A stretch of DNA of 33,521 nucleotides from the NCBI RefSeq assembly GCF_902830275.1, contig NZ_CADESW010000040.1, forward strand, positions 1 to 33,521, written 5' to 3'. Positions within the stretch are counted from its first letter, which is position 1. Every line of letters begins with the position of its first letter. Below the pieces are notes generated by a model that was given only the letters and a program-made list of their open reading frames with translations, had not been told where the DNA came from and did no database searches. The stretch is from Burkholderia stagnalis. Lineage in GTDB: Bacteria; Pseudomonadota; Gammaproteobacteria; Burkholderiales; Burkholderiaceae. The position numbers were made by a program, and so were the translations under genes. Positions 24,320-33,275 of the stretch are shown here, piece by piece.

Positions 24320-27300
24320 TCAATACACATCCCGCACATACCGCCGCTCCTTCGCCAGCCGCGCGACATACTCGCCCGCCTTGTCATCCGACATCCCGCC
24401 GTGCGCCGCCACCACCGACTTCAGCGCCGCATCGACGTCCTTCGCCATCCGCGCCGCGTCGCCGCACACGTAGAAATGCGCGCCCTCCTCGAGCCACGCG
24501 AACAGCTCGGCGCCGTGCTCGCGCATGCGGTCCTGCACGTACACCTTGTCCGCCTGGTCGCGCGAGAACGCGAGATCGAGCCGCGTCAGGAAACCGCTGT
24601 CGCGCATCCCGGTCAGCTCGTCGCAATAGTAGAAATCGGTCTGCGCATGCTGCTCGCCGAAGAACAGCCAGTTGCGCCCGCGCGCGCCGCGCGCCCGGCG
24701 CTCGTGCAGGAAGCCGCGAAACGGCGCGACGCCGGTGCCGGGGCCAACCATCACGATCGGCACGTCGCCGCTCGCCGGCGGCCGGAAATGCGCGGATTTC
24801 TGCACGAACACCGGCACGCGGCCGTCGTCCGCGCGATCCGCGAGGAACGTCGACGCGACGCCTTTGCGCGCGCGCCGCCCGTTGTGATACCGCACGGCGG
24901 ACACCGTCAGGTGGATCTCCTCGCGATGCGCGTGCGGGCTCGACGCGATCGAATACAGGCGCGGCTGCATCCGCTTGAGCATGCCGACGAGCTCCGCGCC
25001 CGACAGCTCGACCGGGTACTCGTGCAGCACGTCGGCGAGCTGCTGGCCCCACAGCCAGTGCTTCAGGTCGGCCTTGCGCTCGTCGGCGAGCAGCGTCTTC
25101 AGCGCGCCGTTCGAGCTGCGCGCGGCGATGTACGCGAGCGCGTCCGGATGCGGGCGCGTGATGTCGAGATGCCGCGCGAGCGCGTCGCCGAGCCGCACGT
25201 CGCCGACGCCGGCCACCGTCACCGGCGTGTCGGCCTTCAGCGCGGTGATCTCGAGCAATTCATCGACGAGCGCCGGGCAGTTGGTCGGCCACACGCCGAG
25301 CGCGTCGCCGGATTCGTATTCGAGGTTCGCGCCTTCGGTCGACAGCGACACGTAGCGCGTATCCTTCGCCGCGCCCGGCCGGTTGAGCCGCAGGTTCGCG
25401 ACGAGCCGCGACGGCGCCGGGTGCGCCTTGGTCGGCAGCGCGCCCGACGGAATCATCCCCTCGGCCGGCACCGCGTGCAGCGCCGCGTCCTCCTCCTTGA
25501 TCCGCGCGACGATGCGCTCCAGCCAGCGGTCGGCGTCGGCCTGGAACTCGACGTCGCAATCGACGCGCGGCAACAGCCGCGCCGCGCCGAGCGCCGCGAG
25601 CCGCGCGTCGAGCTGGCGGCCGTACCCGCAGAACTGGTCGTAGTTGCGGTCGCCGAACGCGAGCACCGCGAAGCGCACGCCGTCGAGGCGCGCCGCGCCG
25701 TCGGCCCGCAGCGCGTCCCAGAACTCGCGGCCGTTGTCGGGCGGATCGCCGTCGCCGAACGTGCTCGTCATCAGCAGCACGTATTGCGCCTTCGCGAGCG
25801 ACGCGACCGGATAGTCGGCCATGCAGGTCGTGCGGATCTCGAAGCCCGCGTTCATCAGCTGCGTCGCGTAATCCTCGGTCAGCGATTCGATGTTGCCCGT
25901 CTGCGACGCCCACAGCAGCACGACCTTCGGCCGCGTGCGCACGATCCGCACGCCGCCCGGCGCGGCGGCCGCGTCGGCGTCGGCGCGCGGGGCGGCCAGC
26001 TGCGCGGCCGGCTCGCCGTGGCCCGGCAGCGTGCGGCTGAACAGGCCCGCGAGCATGCCGTCGAGCCACAGGCGCGCGGGCGCGGCGAGCGGTGCGCCCG
26101 CGGGCAGCACGGGCACGCCGCCCGCGCGGCGGCCGGCGTCGCTGCGCAGGCCGTTCACGAAGCCCGCGACGTACAGGCGCTCCGCGTCGGAGAGCGGCGG
26201 CGGCGCCGTATCGGCGATGCCGAGCGCGGCGGCGAAAGCATCGATGTCAGCCATGTCGAGTTCCTCGAACGCAGGGGCGCCGTGCGCGGTCGCCGGCCGG
26301 GCAGCCGCGTCGGCCGCGCCGCGCTGCGGGGTGTCGTCGTCCGCGTGCGCGGCGGGCGCCGCAGCCACCCGGCTCAGCGCGACCGCGCAACATTTCAGCT
26401 CAGGTTGCTGCGATACGGGATCGATCGCATCGTGGGTGACCGCGTTGATGCACAGGTCGTCGCCGTACACGTCGTTCCAGTGCATCGGTGCGAAGCAGTT
26501 GCCGGGCTGCACGCGATCGGTCACGACGGCCGGCAGCACCGCGCGGCCGCGCCGCGAGCGGATCTCGACGCTGTCCTGCGCCGCGATGCCGAGCGCTTGC
26601 GCATCCTCCGGATGAAGTTCGACGAACGGGCGCGGGTTCAGCTTGTTCAGCATCGCGACCTTGCCCGTCTTCGTCATCGTGTGCCACTGGTGCTGCAGCC
26701 GCCCGGTGTTCAGCACGATCGGGAATTCGCGATCGGGCAGCTCGGCCGGCGCGACGTGCGGCCGCGCGAAGAACCGCGCCTTGCCCGACGGCGTCGGGAA
26801 CGCGAGGCGCGGCGTGCTGCCGTCCGCCGCCGTGCGCAGCGTCTGGCTCACGCCGTCGTTCAGGTAGCGGACCGGGTTGCGCCGCTCGTACGCCGCGCCC
26901 GGCGCGCACGGCCACTGCAGCGGCGCGTCGGCGAGCGCCGCGTGGCTCGCGCCGCGCAGGTCGTAGCCGGTCGCCGGGTTCGAGAAGCGCACGATCTCGT
27001 CGAACACGTCGGCGGCCGACGCGTAGTCGAACGCGTCGCCGAACCCCATCGCGCGCGCGACCCCGGCGATGATCCGCCAGTCGGGCAGCGCTTCGCCGGG
27101 CGGCGCGATCGCCTGCCGCATCAGCGTCAGGTTGCGTTCGGAGTTGACCATCACGCCTTCGCCCTCGGCCCACAGCGCGCCCGGCAGCAGGATGTCCGCA
27201 TAGCGGTTGGTCTCGGTGTCGAGGAACGCGTCCTGCGCGATCACGAGCTCGGCCGCCTGCAAGCCGGCGATCGCGTTCCGCCGGTTCGGCACCGTCGCGA

Positions 27301-28516
27301 CCGGGTTCGTGCAGATGATCCAGCACGCCTTCACCTCGCCGGCCGCCATCCGCTCGAACAGGTCGACGGTGCCGCTGCCAGTCTCGGTGCGCAGCGTGCC
27401 GCGCGGCACCTGCCACAGATCCTCGACGCACTGCCGGTCCGCGTCCGACAGCACCGAACGCTGCCCCGGCAGCCCCGGCCCCATGTAGCCCATCTCGCGC
27501 CCGCCCATCGCGTTCGGCTGGCCGGTCAGCGAGAACGGGCCGCTGCCGGGCCGGCACAGCGCGCCGGTCGCGAGGTGCAGGTTGCAGATCGCGTTGGTGT
27601 TCCAGACGCCGTGGGTGCTCTGGTTGAGGCCCATCGTCCAGCAGCTCATCCAGTCCGGCGCGTCGCCGATCCACTGCGCGGCAAGCCGGATGTCGGCTTC
27701 GGCCAGCCCCGTGATCGCCGCGACCTTCTCCGGCGTGTAGTCGGCGAGGAACGCGGGCATCGCGTCCCACCCTTCGGTGAATTCGGCGATGAACGCGGCA
27801 TCGGTCCTGCCGTTCGCGTGCAGCAGGTGCAGCAGCCCGTTCATCAGCGCGAGATCGGTGCCCGCGCGGATCTGCAGGAACAGGTCCGCCTTGTCCGCGG
27901 TGCCGGTGCGCCGCAGATCGACGACGATCAGCTTCGCGCCGGCCTTCACGCGGTCCATCATTCGCAGAAACAGGATCGGGTGGCAATCGGCCATGTTCGC
28001 GCCGATCACGAAGAACAGGTCCGCGCGATCGAAGTCCTGGTACGCGCCCGGCGGGCCGTCCGCGCCGAGCGACAGCTTGTAGCCGCTGCTCGCGCTCGCC
28101 ATGCACAGGCGCGAGTTCGACTCGATCCGGTTGGTGCCGACGAAGCCCTTCGCCAGCTTGTTGACGAGGTATTGCGCCTCGATCGACATCTGGCCGGACA
28201 CGTAGAACGACAGCGCGTCCGGGCCGTGCGCATCGAGCACCGCGCGCAGGCGGCGGCCGGTTTCGGCGATCGCGTCGCGCACCGGCAGCGGCACGAGGTC
28301 GTCCTCGCGCGCGTCGCGCACGAACGCGCCCTCGAGCCGCCCGGATTTGCGCAGCGCGACGTGCGCCGACGAGCCTTTCGTGCAGAGCCGCCCGAAGTTG
28401 GCCGGATGGTCGGGGTCGCCGGACACCTTGACGACCTCGCCCTCCTCGACGTGCAGCACCATCCCGCAGCCGACGCCGCAGTAGGGGCACACGCTCTTCA
28501 CGTTCGTCGCGGTCAT
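24320..28516 (-). CDS. nasA: Assimilatory nitrate reductase fused to CysJ-like flavoprotein reductase
   Basis: The 1398-aa protein joins two enzymes. Residues 1 to about 740 are a molybdopterin (bis-MGD) nitrate reductase: a [4Fe-4S] site with Cys10, Cys13, Cys17 and Cys45 (CPYCGVGCGM...LCTKG), then NRIESNSRLCMASASSGYK, MGLNQSTHGVWNTNAICNLH and the C-terminal cofactor domain ending QQPELKCCAVALSR. After a disordered Ala/Pro-rich linker (about 740-850) comes a flavodoxin domain (VVLLWASQTGNIESLTEDYA, near 865), an FAD domain (RLYSIASSPHAH near 1185) and an NADPH domain (VGPGTGVAPFRGFLHERRA near 1257), ending RYVRDVY like CysJ. The fusion should take electrons from NADPH through FAD/FMN to the Mo centre without a separate reductase. 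Such fusions are known in Burkholderia and relatives. The ATG is 16 bp after nirD. Confidence 0.93.
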   Translation of the reverse strand: MTATNVKSVCPYCGVGCGMVLHVEEGEVVKVSGDPDHPANFGRLCTKGSSAHVALRKSGRLEGAFVRDAREDDLVPLPVRDAIAETGRRLRAVLDAHGPDALSFYVSGQMSIEAQYLVNKLAKGFVGTNRIESNSRLCMASASSGYKLSLGADGPPGAYQDFDRADLFFVIGANMADCHPILFLRMMDRVKAGAKLIVVDLRRTGTADKADLFLQIRAGTDLALMNGLLHLLHANGRTDAAFIAEFTEGWDAMPAFLADYTPEKVAAITGLAEADIRLAAQWIGDAPDWMSCWTMGLNQSTHGVWNTNAICNLHLATGALCRPGSGPFSLTGQPNAMGGREMGYMGPGLPGQRSVLSDADRQCVEDLWQVPRGTLRTETGSGTVDLFERMAAGEVKACWIICTNPVATVPNRRNAIAGLQAAELVIAQDAFLDTETNRYADILLPGALWAEGEGVMVNSERNLTLMRQAIAPPGEALPDWRIIAGVARAMGFGDAFDYASAADVFDEIVRFSNPATGYDLRGASHAALADAPLQWPCAPGAAYERRNPVRYLNDGVSQTLRTAADGSTPRLAFPTPSGKARFFARPHVAPAELPDREFPIVLNTGRLQHQWHTMTKTGKVAMLNKLNPRPFVELHPEDAQALGIAAQDSVEIRSRRGRAVLPAVVTDRVQPGNCFAPMHWNDVYGDDLCINAVTHDAIDPVSQQPELKCCAVALSRVAAAPAAHADDDTPQRGAADAAARPATAHGAPAFEELDMADIDAFAAALGIADTAPPPLSDAERLYVAGFVNGLRSDAGRRAGGVPVLPAGAPLAAPARLWLDGMLAGLFSRTLPGHGEPAAQLAAPRADADAAAAPGGVRIVRTRPKVVLLWASQTGNIESLTEDYATQLMNAGFEIRTTCMADYPVASLAKAQYVLLMTSTFGDGDPPDNGREFWDALRADGAARLDGVRFAVLAFGDRNYDQFCGYGRQLDARLAALGAARLLPRVDCDVEFQADADRWLERIVARIKEEDAALHAVPAEGMIPSGALPTKAHPAPSRLVANLRLNRPGAAKDTRYVSLSTEGANLEYESGDALGVWPTNCPALVDELLEITALKADTPVTVAGVGDVRLGDALARHLDITRPHPDALAYIAARSSNGALKTLLADERKADLKHWLWGQQLADVLHEYPVELSGAELVGMLKRMQPRLYSIASSPHAHREEIHLTVSAVRYHNGRRARKGVASTFLADRADDGRVPVFVQKSAHFRPPASGDVPIVMVGPGTGVAPFRGFLHERRARGARGRNWLFFGEQHAQTDFYYCDELTGMRDSGFLTRLDLAFSRDQADKVYVQDRMREHGAELFAWLEEGAHFYVCGDAARMAKDVDAALKSVVAAHGGMSDDKAGEYVARLAKERRYVRDVY

Positions 28517-28532
28517 GGCGGCTCCGGGTGCG

Positions 28533-28877
28533 TCAGGCCGCGACCCACACGACGCCGTCCTCGATGCGCGACGGATACGTGCTGATCGACTGGTCGGGCA
28601 CCTCGAGGCACTCGCCGGTGCGCAGGTCGAAGTGATGCTTGTACAGCGGCGACGCGACGACGATCCGCTCGCCGAGGCTGCCGACCAGGCCGCGCGACAT
28701 CACCGCCGCCTGCGACGCCGGGTCGACGTTGCCGATCGCGAACACGCCGCCGTCCGCGTGCGCGACGTTGAATACGGCGACCTGCTCGCCGTTGACGAGC
28801 GCGCATACGCCGGTGTTCGGCACGATCTCGTCGATCGCGCACACGCGGGTCCAGGACAGGGGCAGACGATCGTTCAT
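28533..28877 (-). CDS. nirD: Nitrite reductase small subunit
   Basis: The 114-aa protein starts MNDRLPLSWTRVCAIDEIVP and has a Rieske-like fold (VNGEQVAVFNVAHADGGVFA, then SPLYKHHFDLRTGECLEVPD). As usual for NirD it lacks the Cys/His cluster ligands. It supports the large subunit in six-electron reduction of nitrite to ammonium in the cytoplasm. The start at 28877 is chosen because AAGGAG sits six bases upstream and the conserved sequence begins there; the frame is open to an ATG at 28904. It lies 30 bp after nirB and 16 bp before nasA. Confidence 0.93.
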   Translation of the reverse strand: MNDRLPLSWTRVCAIDEIVPNTGVCALVNGEQVAVFNVAHADGGVFAIGNVDPASQAAVMSRGLVGSLGERIVVASPLYKHHFDLRTGECLEVPDQSISTYPSRIEDGVVWVAA

Positions 28878-28907
28878 GATGCTCTCCTTGCCGACGATGA
28901 ACACGGC

Positions 28908-31460
28908 TCAAACGGTTTCGGTTTCGACCGCCACCGGAATGTCGACGCGCTTGCCGCGCGTGCGCTCGTCCGGCGTCGCCGGGCGAATCTGGCCGCGCGT
29001 CTCGACGAAGGCGATGTTCGCGTCGGGCGCGTCGCTGTTCACGAAATGGCGGAAGCGCTTGCGCGTCTCGGGATCGGTGACGGCCCGCTTCCACTCGCAC
29101 TCGTACGTGTCGATCACGTGCTTCATGTCCGCTTCGAGTTCGGCCGCGAGCCCCAGCTTGTCGTGCACGACGACGTCGATCAGGTAGTCGAGCCCGCCTT
29201 CGAGGTTGTCGCGCCACACGCTGGTGCGCTGCAGCCGGTCGGCGGTGCGCACGTAGAACATCAGGAAGCGGTCGATGTAGCGGATCAGCGTGTCGCGGTC
29301 GAGATCGGCGGCGAGCAGCTCCGCATGGCGCGGCTTCATCCCGCCGTTGCCGCACACGTACAGGTTCCAGCCCTTCTCGGTCGCGATGATGCCGACGTCC
29401 TTGCCCTGCGCCTCCGCGCATTCGCGCGTGCAGCCCGACACGCCGAACTTCAGCTTGTGCGGCGAACGCAGGCCCTTGTAGCGGTTCTCGAGGTCGATCG
29501 CGAGGCCGACCGAATCGTCGACGCCGTAGCGGCACCACGTCGAGCCCACGCACGACTTCACGGTGCGCAGCGACTTGCCGTACGCATGGCCCGATTCGAA
29601 GCCGGCCGCGATCAGCGCTTCCCAGATCAGCGGCAACTGCTCGACGCGCGCGCCGAACAGGTCGACGCGCTGGCCGCCGGTGATCTTCGTGTAGAGGCCG
29701 TACTTCTTCGCGACCTGGCCCACCGCGATCAGCCCTTCGGGCGTCACCTCGCCGCCCGCCATGCGCGGCACGACCGAATACGTGCCGTCGCGCTGGATGT
29801 TCGCGAGGTAGTAGTCGTTCGAATCCTGCAGGCTCGCGTGCTCCTTCTTCAGCACGAACTCGTTGAAGCACGACGCGAGGATGCCCGCGACGGCCGGCTT
29901 GCAGACGTCGCAGCCGAGGCCATGGCCGTGCTTCGCGAGCAGCGCGTCGAACGTCGTGATGCGCTCGACGCGGATCAGGTGGAACAGCGCCTGGCGTGAA
30001 TACGCGAAGTGTTCGCAGAGGTGGTTGTTGACGGCCAGGCCCTGCTTCTTCATCTCGGCCTTCATGACCTGCGTGACGAGCGGCACGCAGCCGCCGCACG
30101 ACGTGCCCGCGCCCGTGCACGACTTCAGCGCGCCGATGCTGGTCGCGCCGTCGCGCACCGCCGCGCACAGCTGCGACTTCGACACGTTGTTGCACGAGCA
30201 GATCTGCGCGGCCGCAGGCAGCGCGTCGACGCCGAGCGCGGGCTTCGCCGCGCCGTCCGGCGCGGGCAGGATCAGGAACTCCGGCGATTCGGGCAGCTCC
30301 ACGCGGTTCAGCATCATCTGCAGCAGCGTGCCGTATTCGGCCGCGTCGCCCACCATCACCGCGCCGTGCAGGAACTTGCCGCAGTCGGACACGACGAGCT
30401 TCTTGTAGACCTGCTTGCGCTCGTCCGCGTACTGGTAGGTGCGGCTGCCGGCCGTCGCGCCGTGCGCGTCGCCGATGCTCGCGACGTCCACGCCCATCAG
30501 CTTCAGCTTCGTGCTCAGGTCCGCGCCGGCGAACGATGCCGCTTCGCCCGCCAGCTGCTTCGCGACCACCCGCGCCATGTCATAGCCCGGCGCGACGAGG
30601 CCGTACACCATGCCGTTCCACGCCGCGCATTCGCCGATCGCGTAGATGTCCGCGTCGCTCGTGCGGCAGCCGTCGTCGATCGCGACGCCGCCGCGCGGGC
30701 CGAGGTCGAGCCCGCATGCGCGCGCCAGCTCGTCGCGCGGGCGGATGCCGGCCGAGAACACGATCATGTCGGTGTCGAGATGCGTGCCGTCGGCGAATGC
30801 CATCCGGTGCGTGCCTTCCTCGCCGTCGACGATCTCGAGCGTGTTCTTGCCGGTATGCACCGTCACGCCGAGCGCCTCGATCTTCGCGCGCAGCATCCGG
30901 CCGCCGCCGTCGTCGACCTGCACGGCCATCAAGCGCGGCGCGAACTCCACGACGTGCGTGTCGAGCCCCATGTCGCGCAGCGCCTTCGCGCATTCGAGGC
31001 CGAGCAGGCCGCCGCCCACCACCACGCCGCGCTTCGCGCGCGCGCCGCACGCCTGCATCGCCTCGAGATCCTCGATCGTGCGGTACACGAAGCAGTCCGC
31101 ACGCTCGCGCCCCGGCACCGGCGGCACGAACGGCCGCGAGCCGGTCGCGAGCACCAGCTTGTCGTAGGCGAGCGTTTCGCCGGACGCCAGCGTGACCGTG
31201 TGCGCGCCGCGGTCGATCGACGCGGCCTGGGCGTTCAGGCGCAGGTCGATGTGCGGGTGATCCGCGAAGAAGCCCGGCGCGACCAGCGACAGGTCGTCCG
31301 CCGATTTGCCCGAGAAGAATTCGGACAGGTGCACGCGATCGTATGCGGCGCGCGGCTCCTCGCCGAGCACGGTCACCTGCAGCGCGCCCGGCGCTTGCGC
31401 CGCGACGCATTCGAGCAGCTTGTGACCGACCATGCCGTGACCGATGACGATGAGTTTCAT
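28908..31460 (-). CDS. nirB: NAD(P)H nitrite reductase large subunit
   Basis: The 850-aa protein has the full NirB length. Residues 1-300 form the FAD/NAD(P)H part (VIGHGMVGHKLLE at 4-16, RGVVVGGGLLGLECAKALRD near 145, DADIYAIGECAAW). A BFD-like [2Fe-2S] domain follows at about 417-470 (ICSCNNVSKS, then CTGAGTSCGGC), with a further CDVCKPAV segment near 517. The C-terminal siroheme/[4Fe-4S] domain has CVGSTWCRYG near 633 and CTRECAEAQGKDVG near 675, giving the C-x5-C and C-x3-C ligand pairs. It reduces nitrite to ammonium with electrons from NAD(P)H. GAGGA nine bases upstream supports the ATG. It sits 19 bp behind the transporter gene. Confidence 0.96.
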   Translation of the reverse strand: MKLIVIGHGMVGHKLLECVAAQAPGALQVTVLGEEPRAAYDRVHLSEFFSGKSADDLSLVAPGFFADHPHIDLRLNAQAASIDRGAHTVTLASGETLAYDKLVLATGSRPFVPPVPGRERADCFVYRTIEDLEAMQACGARAKRGVVVGGGLLGLECAKALRDMGLDTHVVEFAPRLMAVQVDDGGGRMLRAKIEALGVTVHTGKNTLEIVDGEEGTHRMAFADGTHLDTDMIVFSAGIRPRDELARACGLDLGPRGGVAIDDGCRTSDADIYAIGECAAWNGMVYGLVAPGYDMARVVAKQLAGEAASFAGADLSTKLKLMGVDVASIGDAHGATAGSRTYQYADERKQVYKKLVVSDCGKFLHGAVMVGDAAEYGTLLQMMLNRVELPESPEFLILPAPDGAAKPALGVDALPAAAQICSCNNVSKSQLCAAVRDGATSIGALKSCTGAGTSCGGCVPLVTQVMKAEMKKQGLAVNNHLCEHFAYSRQALFHLIRVERITTFDALLAKHGHGLGCDVCKPAVAGILASCFNEFVLKKEHASLQDSNDYYLANIQRDGTYSVVPRMAGGEVTPEGLIAVGQVAKKYGLYTKITGGQRVDLFGARVEQLPLIWEALIAAGFESGHAYGKSLRTVKSCVGSTWCRYGVDDSVGLAIDLENRYKGLRSPHKLKFGVSGCTRECAEAQGKDVGIIATEKGWNLYVCGNGGMKPRHAELLAADLDRDTLIRYIDRFLMFYVRTADRLQRTSVWRDNLEGGLDYLIDVVVHDKLGLAAELEADMKHVIDTYECEWKRAVTDPETRKRFRHFVNSDAPDANIAFVETRGQIRPATPDERTRGKRVDIPVAVETETV

Positions 31461-31479
31461 GATGGGTGTCCTCGAACGA

Positions 31480-32805
31480 TCAGTTTGCGATGCCGCCCGC
31501 GGCCAGCGCGCTTTCGCGCAGCGCCGCCTCGCGGGCCTTGTGTTCTTCGCTGAAGCGCACCGCCATCGCGCACAGCGCCGACACGGTGACGATCAGGCCG
31601 AGCAGGCTCAGCGTCTGCTGCACGTCGCCGACGCCCTTCAGCAGGAAGCCCGCCGCGACCGCGCCCACGTTGCCGCCCGCGCCGACGATGCCCGCGACGC
31701 CGCCGAGCGCCTTGCGGTCGATGAACGGCACGAGCGCGTAGGTCGCGCCGCACGCCATGTGCGTGAACAGGCCGAAGGTCAGCATCGCGACCAGCGCGAT
31801 GCCCACGCCGTTCGCATGCGAGAACCAGATCAGGCCGAGCCCTTCGCCGACGATCAGCGCGCACAGCAGCGTCGCGCGCACGTCGAGGCTGCGGCGCGCG
31901 GCGACCTTGTCCGACAGCCAGCCGCCGAGCGCGCGCGCGAACAGCGCGAGCACGCCGAACAGGCCCGCGGCGAAGCCCGCGTCCTTCAGCGACAGGTGGA
32001 AGTGGTCGACGTAGTACAGCGCGGCGACGTTGTGGATGAACACCTCGACGCCGAAGCACGCGCCGTACGTGACGAACAGCATCCACACGCGGTAGTTCGC
32101 GCACGCGGCGGCGAAGCTCGCCCAGCCGCCCTTCTTGCCGCTGTCGATCGTCACGCCCTGGCGGCGCAGCGCGGCGAAGTCGCCTTGCGGGCAATCCTGC
32201 GTATAGCGCCAGTACACCCACGCCATCGCGAGCATCGCGATGCCCGGCACGGCAAGGGCGACGCGCCATGCGGACGCATCGCCGACGCCGAGCATCAGCG
32301 CGGCCGCGACGAGCAGCGGCAGGAACGCCTGCGCGGCGCCCGCGCCGGCGTTGCCCCAGCCGGCCGACGTCGCGTTCGCGGTGCCGACGACGTTCGGCGC
32401 GAACATCACCGACGTGTGGTACTGCGTGATCACGAAGCTCGCGCCCACCGCGCCGATGCCGAGCCGGCACAGCAGGAAGGTCAGGTAGTCATGGCTGAAC
32501 GACACCGCGAACACCGGGATCGCGCCGATCGCGAGCAGCCCCGCATACACGCGGCGCGGGCCGAAGCGATCGCACAGCGGGCCGACGATCAGCCGCACGA
32601 CGATCGTCGCGGCCACCGCGGCGATGTTGATGTTCGCGACCTGCGCGGCGCTCAGGTGGAATTCGCGCGCGATCAGCGGCATCAGCGGCGCGCACGCGAA
32701 CCACGCGAAGAAGCAGACGAAGAACGCCATCCACGTCAGATGGAACGCGCGCATCGGCGCCGTGCGGAAACTGAAGAGATCGATGCGGGTAGCTTTATCG
32801 GTCAT
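31480..32805 (-). CDS. narK: Nitrate/nitrite MFS transporter (NarK/NrtP family)
   Basis: The 441-aa, 12-helix protein carries both nitrate signatures: SAGWGNAGAGAAQAFLPLL in helix 5 and GIVGAGGNVGAVAAGFLL in helix 11. It also has the two buried Arg positions, in helix 2 (VVRLIVGPLCDRFG) and helix 8 (LFARALGGWLSDKV). It should import nitrate across the inner membrane, by proton symport or nitrate/nitrite exchange, to feed the downstream reductases. As an assimilation-operon member it could equally be called nasA-type or nrtP; the symbol given is the family name. It is the first gene of the operon. A GGTGA precedes the ATG in the tail of the leader hairpin, so antitermination would expose its ribosome binding site. 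Confidence 0.93.
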   Translation of the reverse strand: MTDKATRIDLFSFRTAPMRAFHLTWMAFFVCFFAWFACAPLMPLIAREFHLSAAQVANINIAAVAATIVVRLIVGPLCDRFGPRRVYAGLLAIGAIPVFAVSFSHDYLTFLLCRLGIGAVGASFVITQYHTSVMFAPNVVGTANATSAGWGNAGAGAAQAFLPLLVAAALMLGVGDASAWRVALAVPGIAMLAMAWVYWRYTQDCPQGDFAALRRQGVTIDSGKKGGWASFAAACANYRVWMLFVTYGACFGVEVFIHNVAALYYVDHFHLSLKDAGFAAGLFGVLALFARALGGWLSDKVAARRSLDVRATLLCALIVGEGLGLIWFSHANGVGIALVAMLTFGLFTHMACGATYALVPFIDRKALGGVAGIVGAGGNVGAVAAGFLLKGVGDVQQTLSLLGLIVTVSALCAMAVRFSEEHKAREAALRESALAAGGIAN

Positions 32806-32947
32806 GGCTCATTCACCAAACAAAAACGGCGTCCTGCGTATCCGGTCACCTGTCGTGACCCGATGCGAAGGACGCCGTTGCCCAAGAAGCCCGTCGCCGG
32901 GCACGTCGGTAATCGATGCTGCAGGCCAATCGCCGTTGATTGGCTCG
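32806..32947 (-). promoter_or_regulatory. Nitrate operon 5' leader with tandem hairpins (candidate attenuator)
   Basis: The expected transcript from the sigma-54 element runs about 142 nt to the narK start codon. In order it contains a short hairpin with a GNRA-type tetraloop (GCCCG-GCGA-CGGGC, 32902-32889) and then the large terminator-like hairpin described separately. The two-hairpin plan resembles nitrate/nitrite leaders regulated by ANTAR proteins (NasR in Klebsiella, NasT in several proteobacteria). However, I could not assign a clear pair of hexaloops with the ANTAR A1/G4 pattern, and no nasT or nasR lies in the window. Confidence 0.55.
32820..32879 (-). terminator. Terminator-like hairpin immediately upstream of narK
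   Basis: On the minus strand AACGGCGTCCT (32879-32869) pairs perfectly with AGGACGCCGTT (32835-32825), an 11-bp stem. Inside it is a second stem, GGTCAC-GACAG-GTGACC (32860-32844). The outer stem is directly followed by a T-rich tail (TTTTTGTTTG, counting its last two bases). This is what an intrinsic terminator looks like, and it sits only about 20 nt before the narK ATG. It would stop transcription of the whole operon unless prevented. Confidence 0.65.
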
Positions 32948-32956
32948 ATCGACACT

Positions 32957-32973
32957 ACGCAAGCGCCGTGCCA
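32957..32973 (-). promoter_or_regulatory. Sigma-54 (RpoN) -24/-12 promoter of the nitrate operon
   Basis: Reading leftward, TGGCACGGCGCTTGCGT fits the consensus TGGCACG-N4-TTGCW at 11 of 12 fixed positions, with exact GG-to-GC spacing. The predicted start site is near 32947. A sigma-54 promoter is fitting for nitrate assimilation genes activated by NtrC under nitrogen limitation. Confidence 0.8.
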
Positions 32974-33093
32974 TGCCGGGAAGAATCCCGTCGCAGGGCG
33001 GTTTGCGGCAGGTTCGAACGGCCCGGAGCCGGCAATTTGACCTCGGTCAGCGACGCGTCGTGAGGCAGCGAGGCACAGTTGTAGTGCGATGCA

Positions 33094-33108
33094 GCACTGC
33101 CGCCGTGC
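33094..33108. promoter_or_regulatory. NtrC-like enhancer site 1
   Basis: GCAC-N7-GTGC, the invariant half-sites and spacing of the NtrC consensus, centred about 154 bp upstream of the predicted sigma-54 start site. This is within the usual enhancer distance. Confidence 0.5.
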
Positions 33109-33119
33109 GGCGTCGCGGT

Positions 33120-33134
33120 GCACGCGGACGGTGA
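33120..33134. promoter_or_regulatory. NtrC-like enhancer site 2
   Basis: GCAC-N7-GTGA, with flanks making TGCAC-N6-GGTGAA, matches the NtrC consensus at all but one core base. It is centred 26 bp from site 1. Paired sites are usual for NtrC, although 26 bp is not a whole number of helical turns. Confidence 0.4.
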
Positions 33135-33275
33135 ATCGCGCACGCGCATGCGGCATCGCACCGGTGCGCGCGAGGCCGCCGCGCGCCCGACGAAGCTGGC
33201 CCGGATATTGCTGAAAGGTGGAAAGACATCGGCAATGGCGCCGATGCGCGGTACCCGCAGCACGCGCGCCCACCG

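Noticed and set aside
24401..28585. Plus-strand open frame of about 1400 codons antisense to nasA
   Set aside because: Shadow of a GC-rich gene; low-complexity Arg/Val/Glu composition and no recognisable domain.
32844..32902. Canonical ANTAR RNA motif with two hexaloops
   Set aside because: The visible loops are four or five bases and I could not place A1/G4 in both, so only a general attenuator is claimed.
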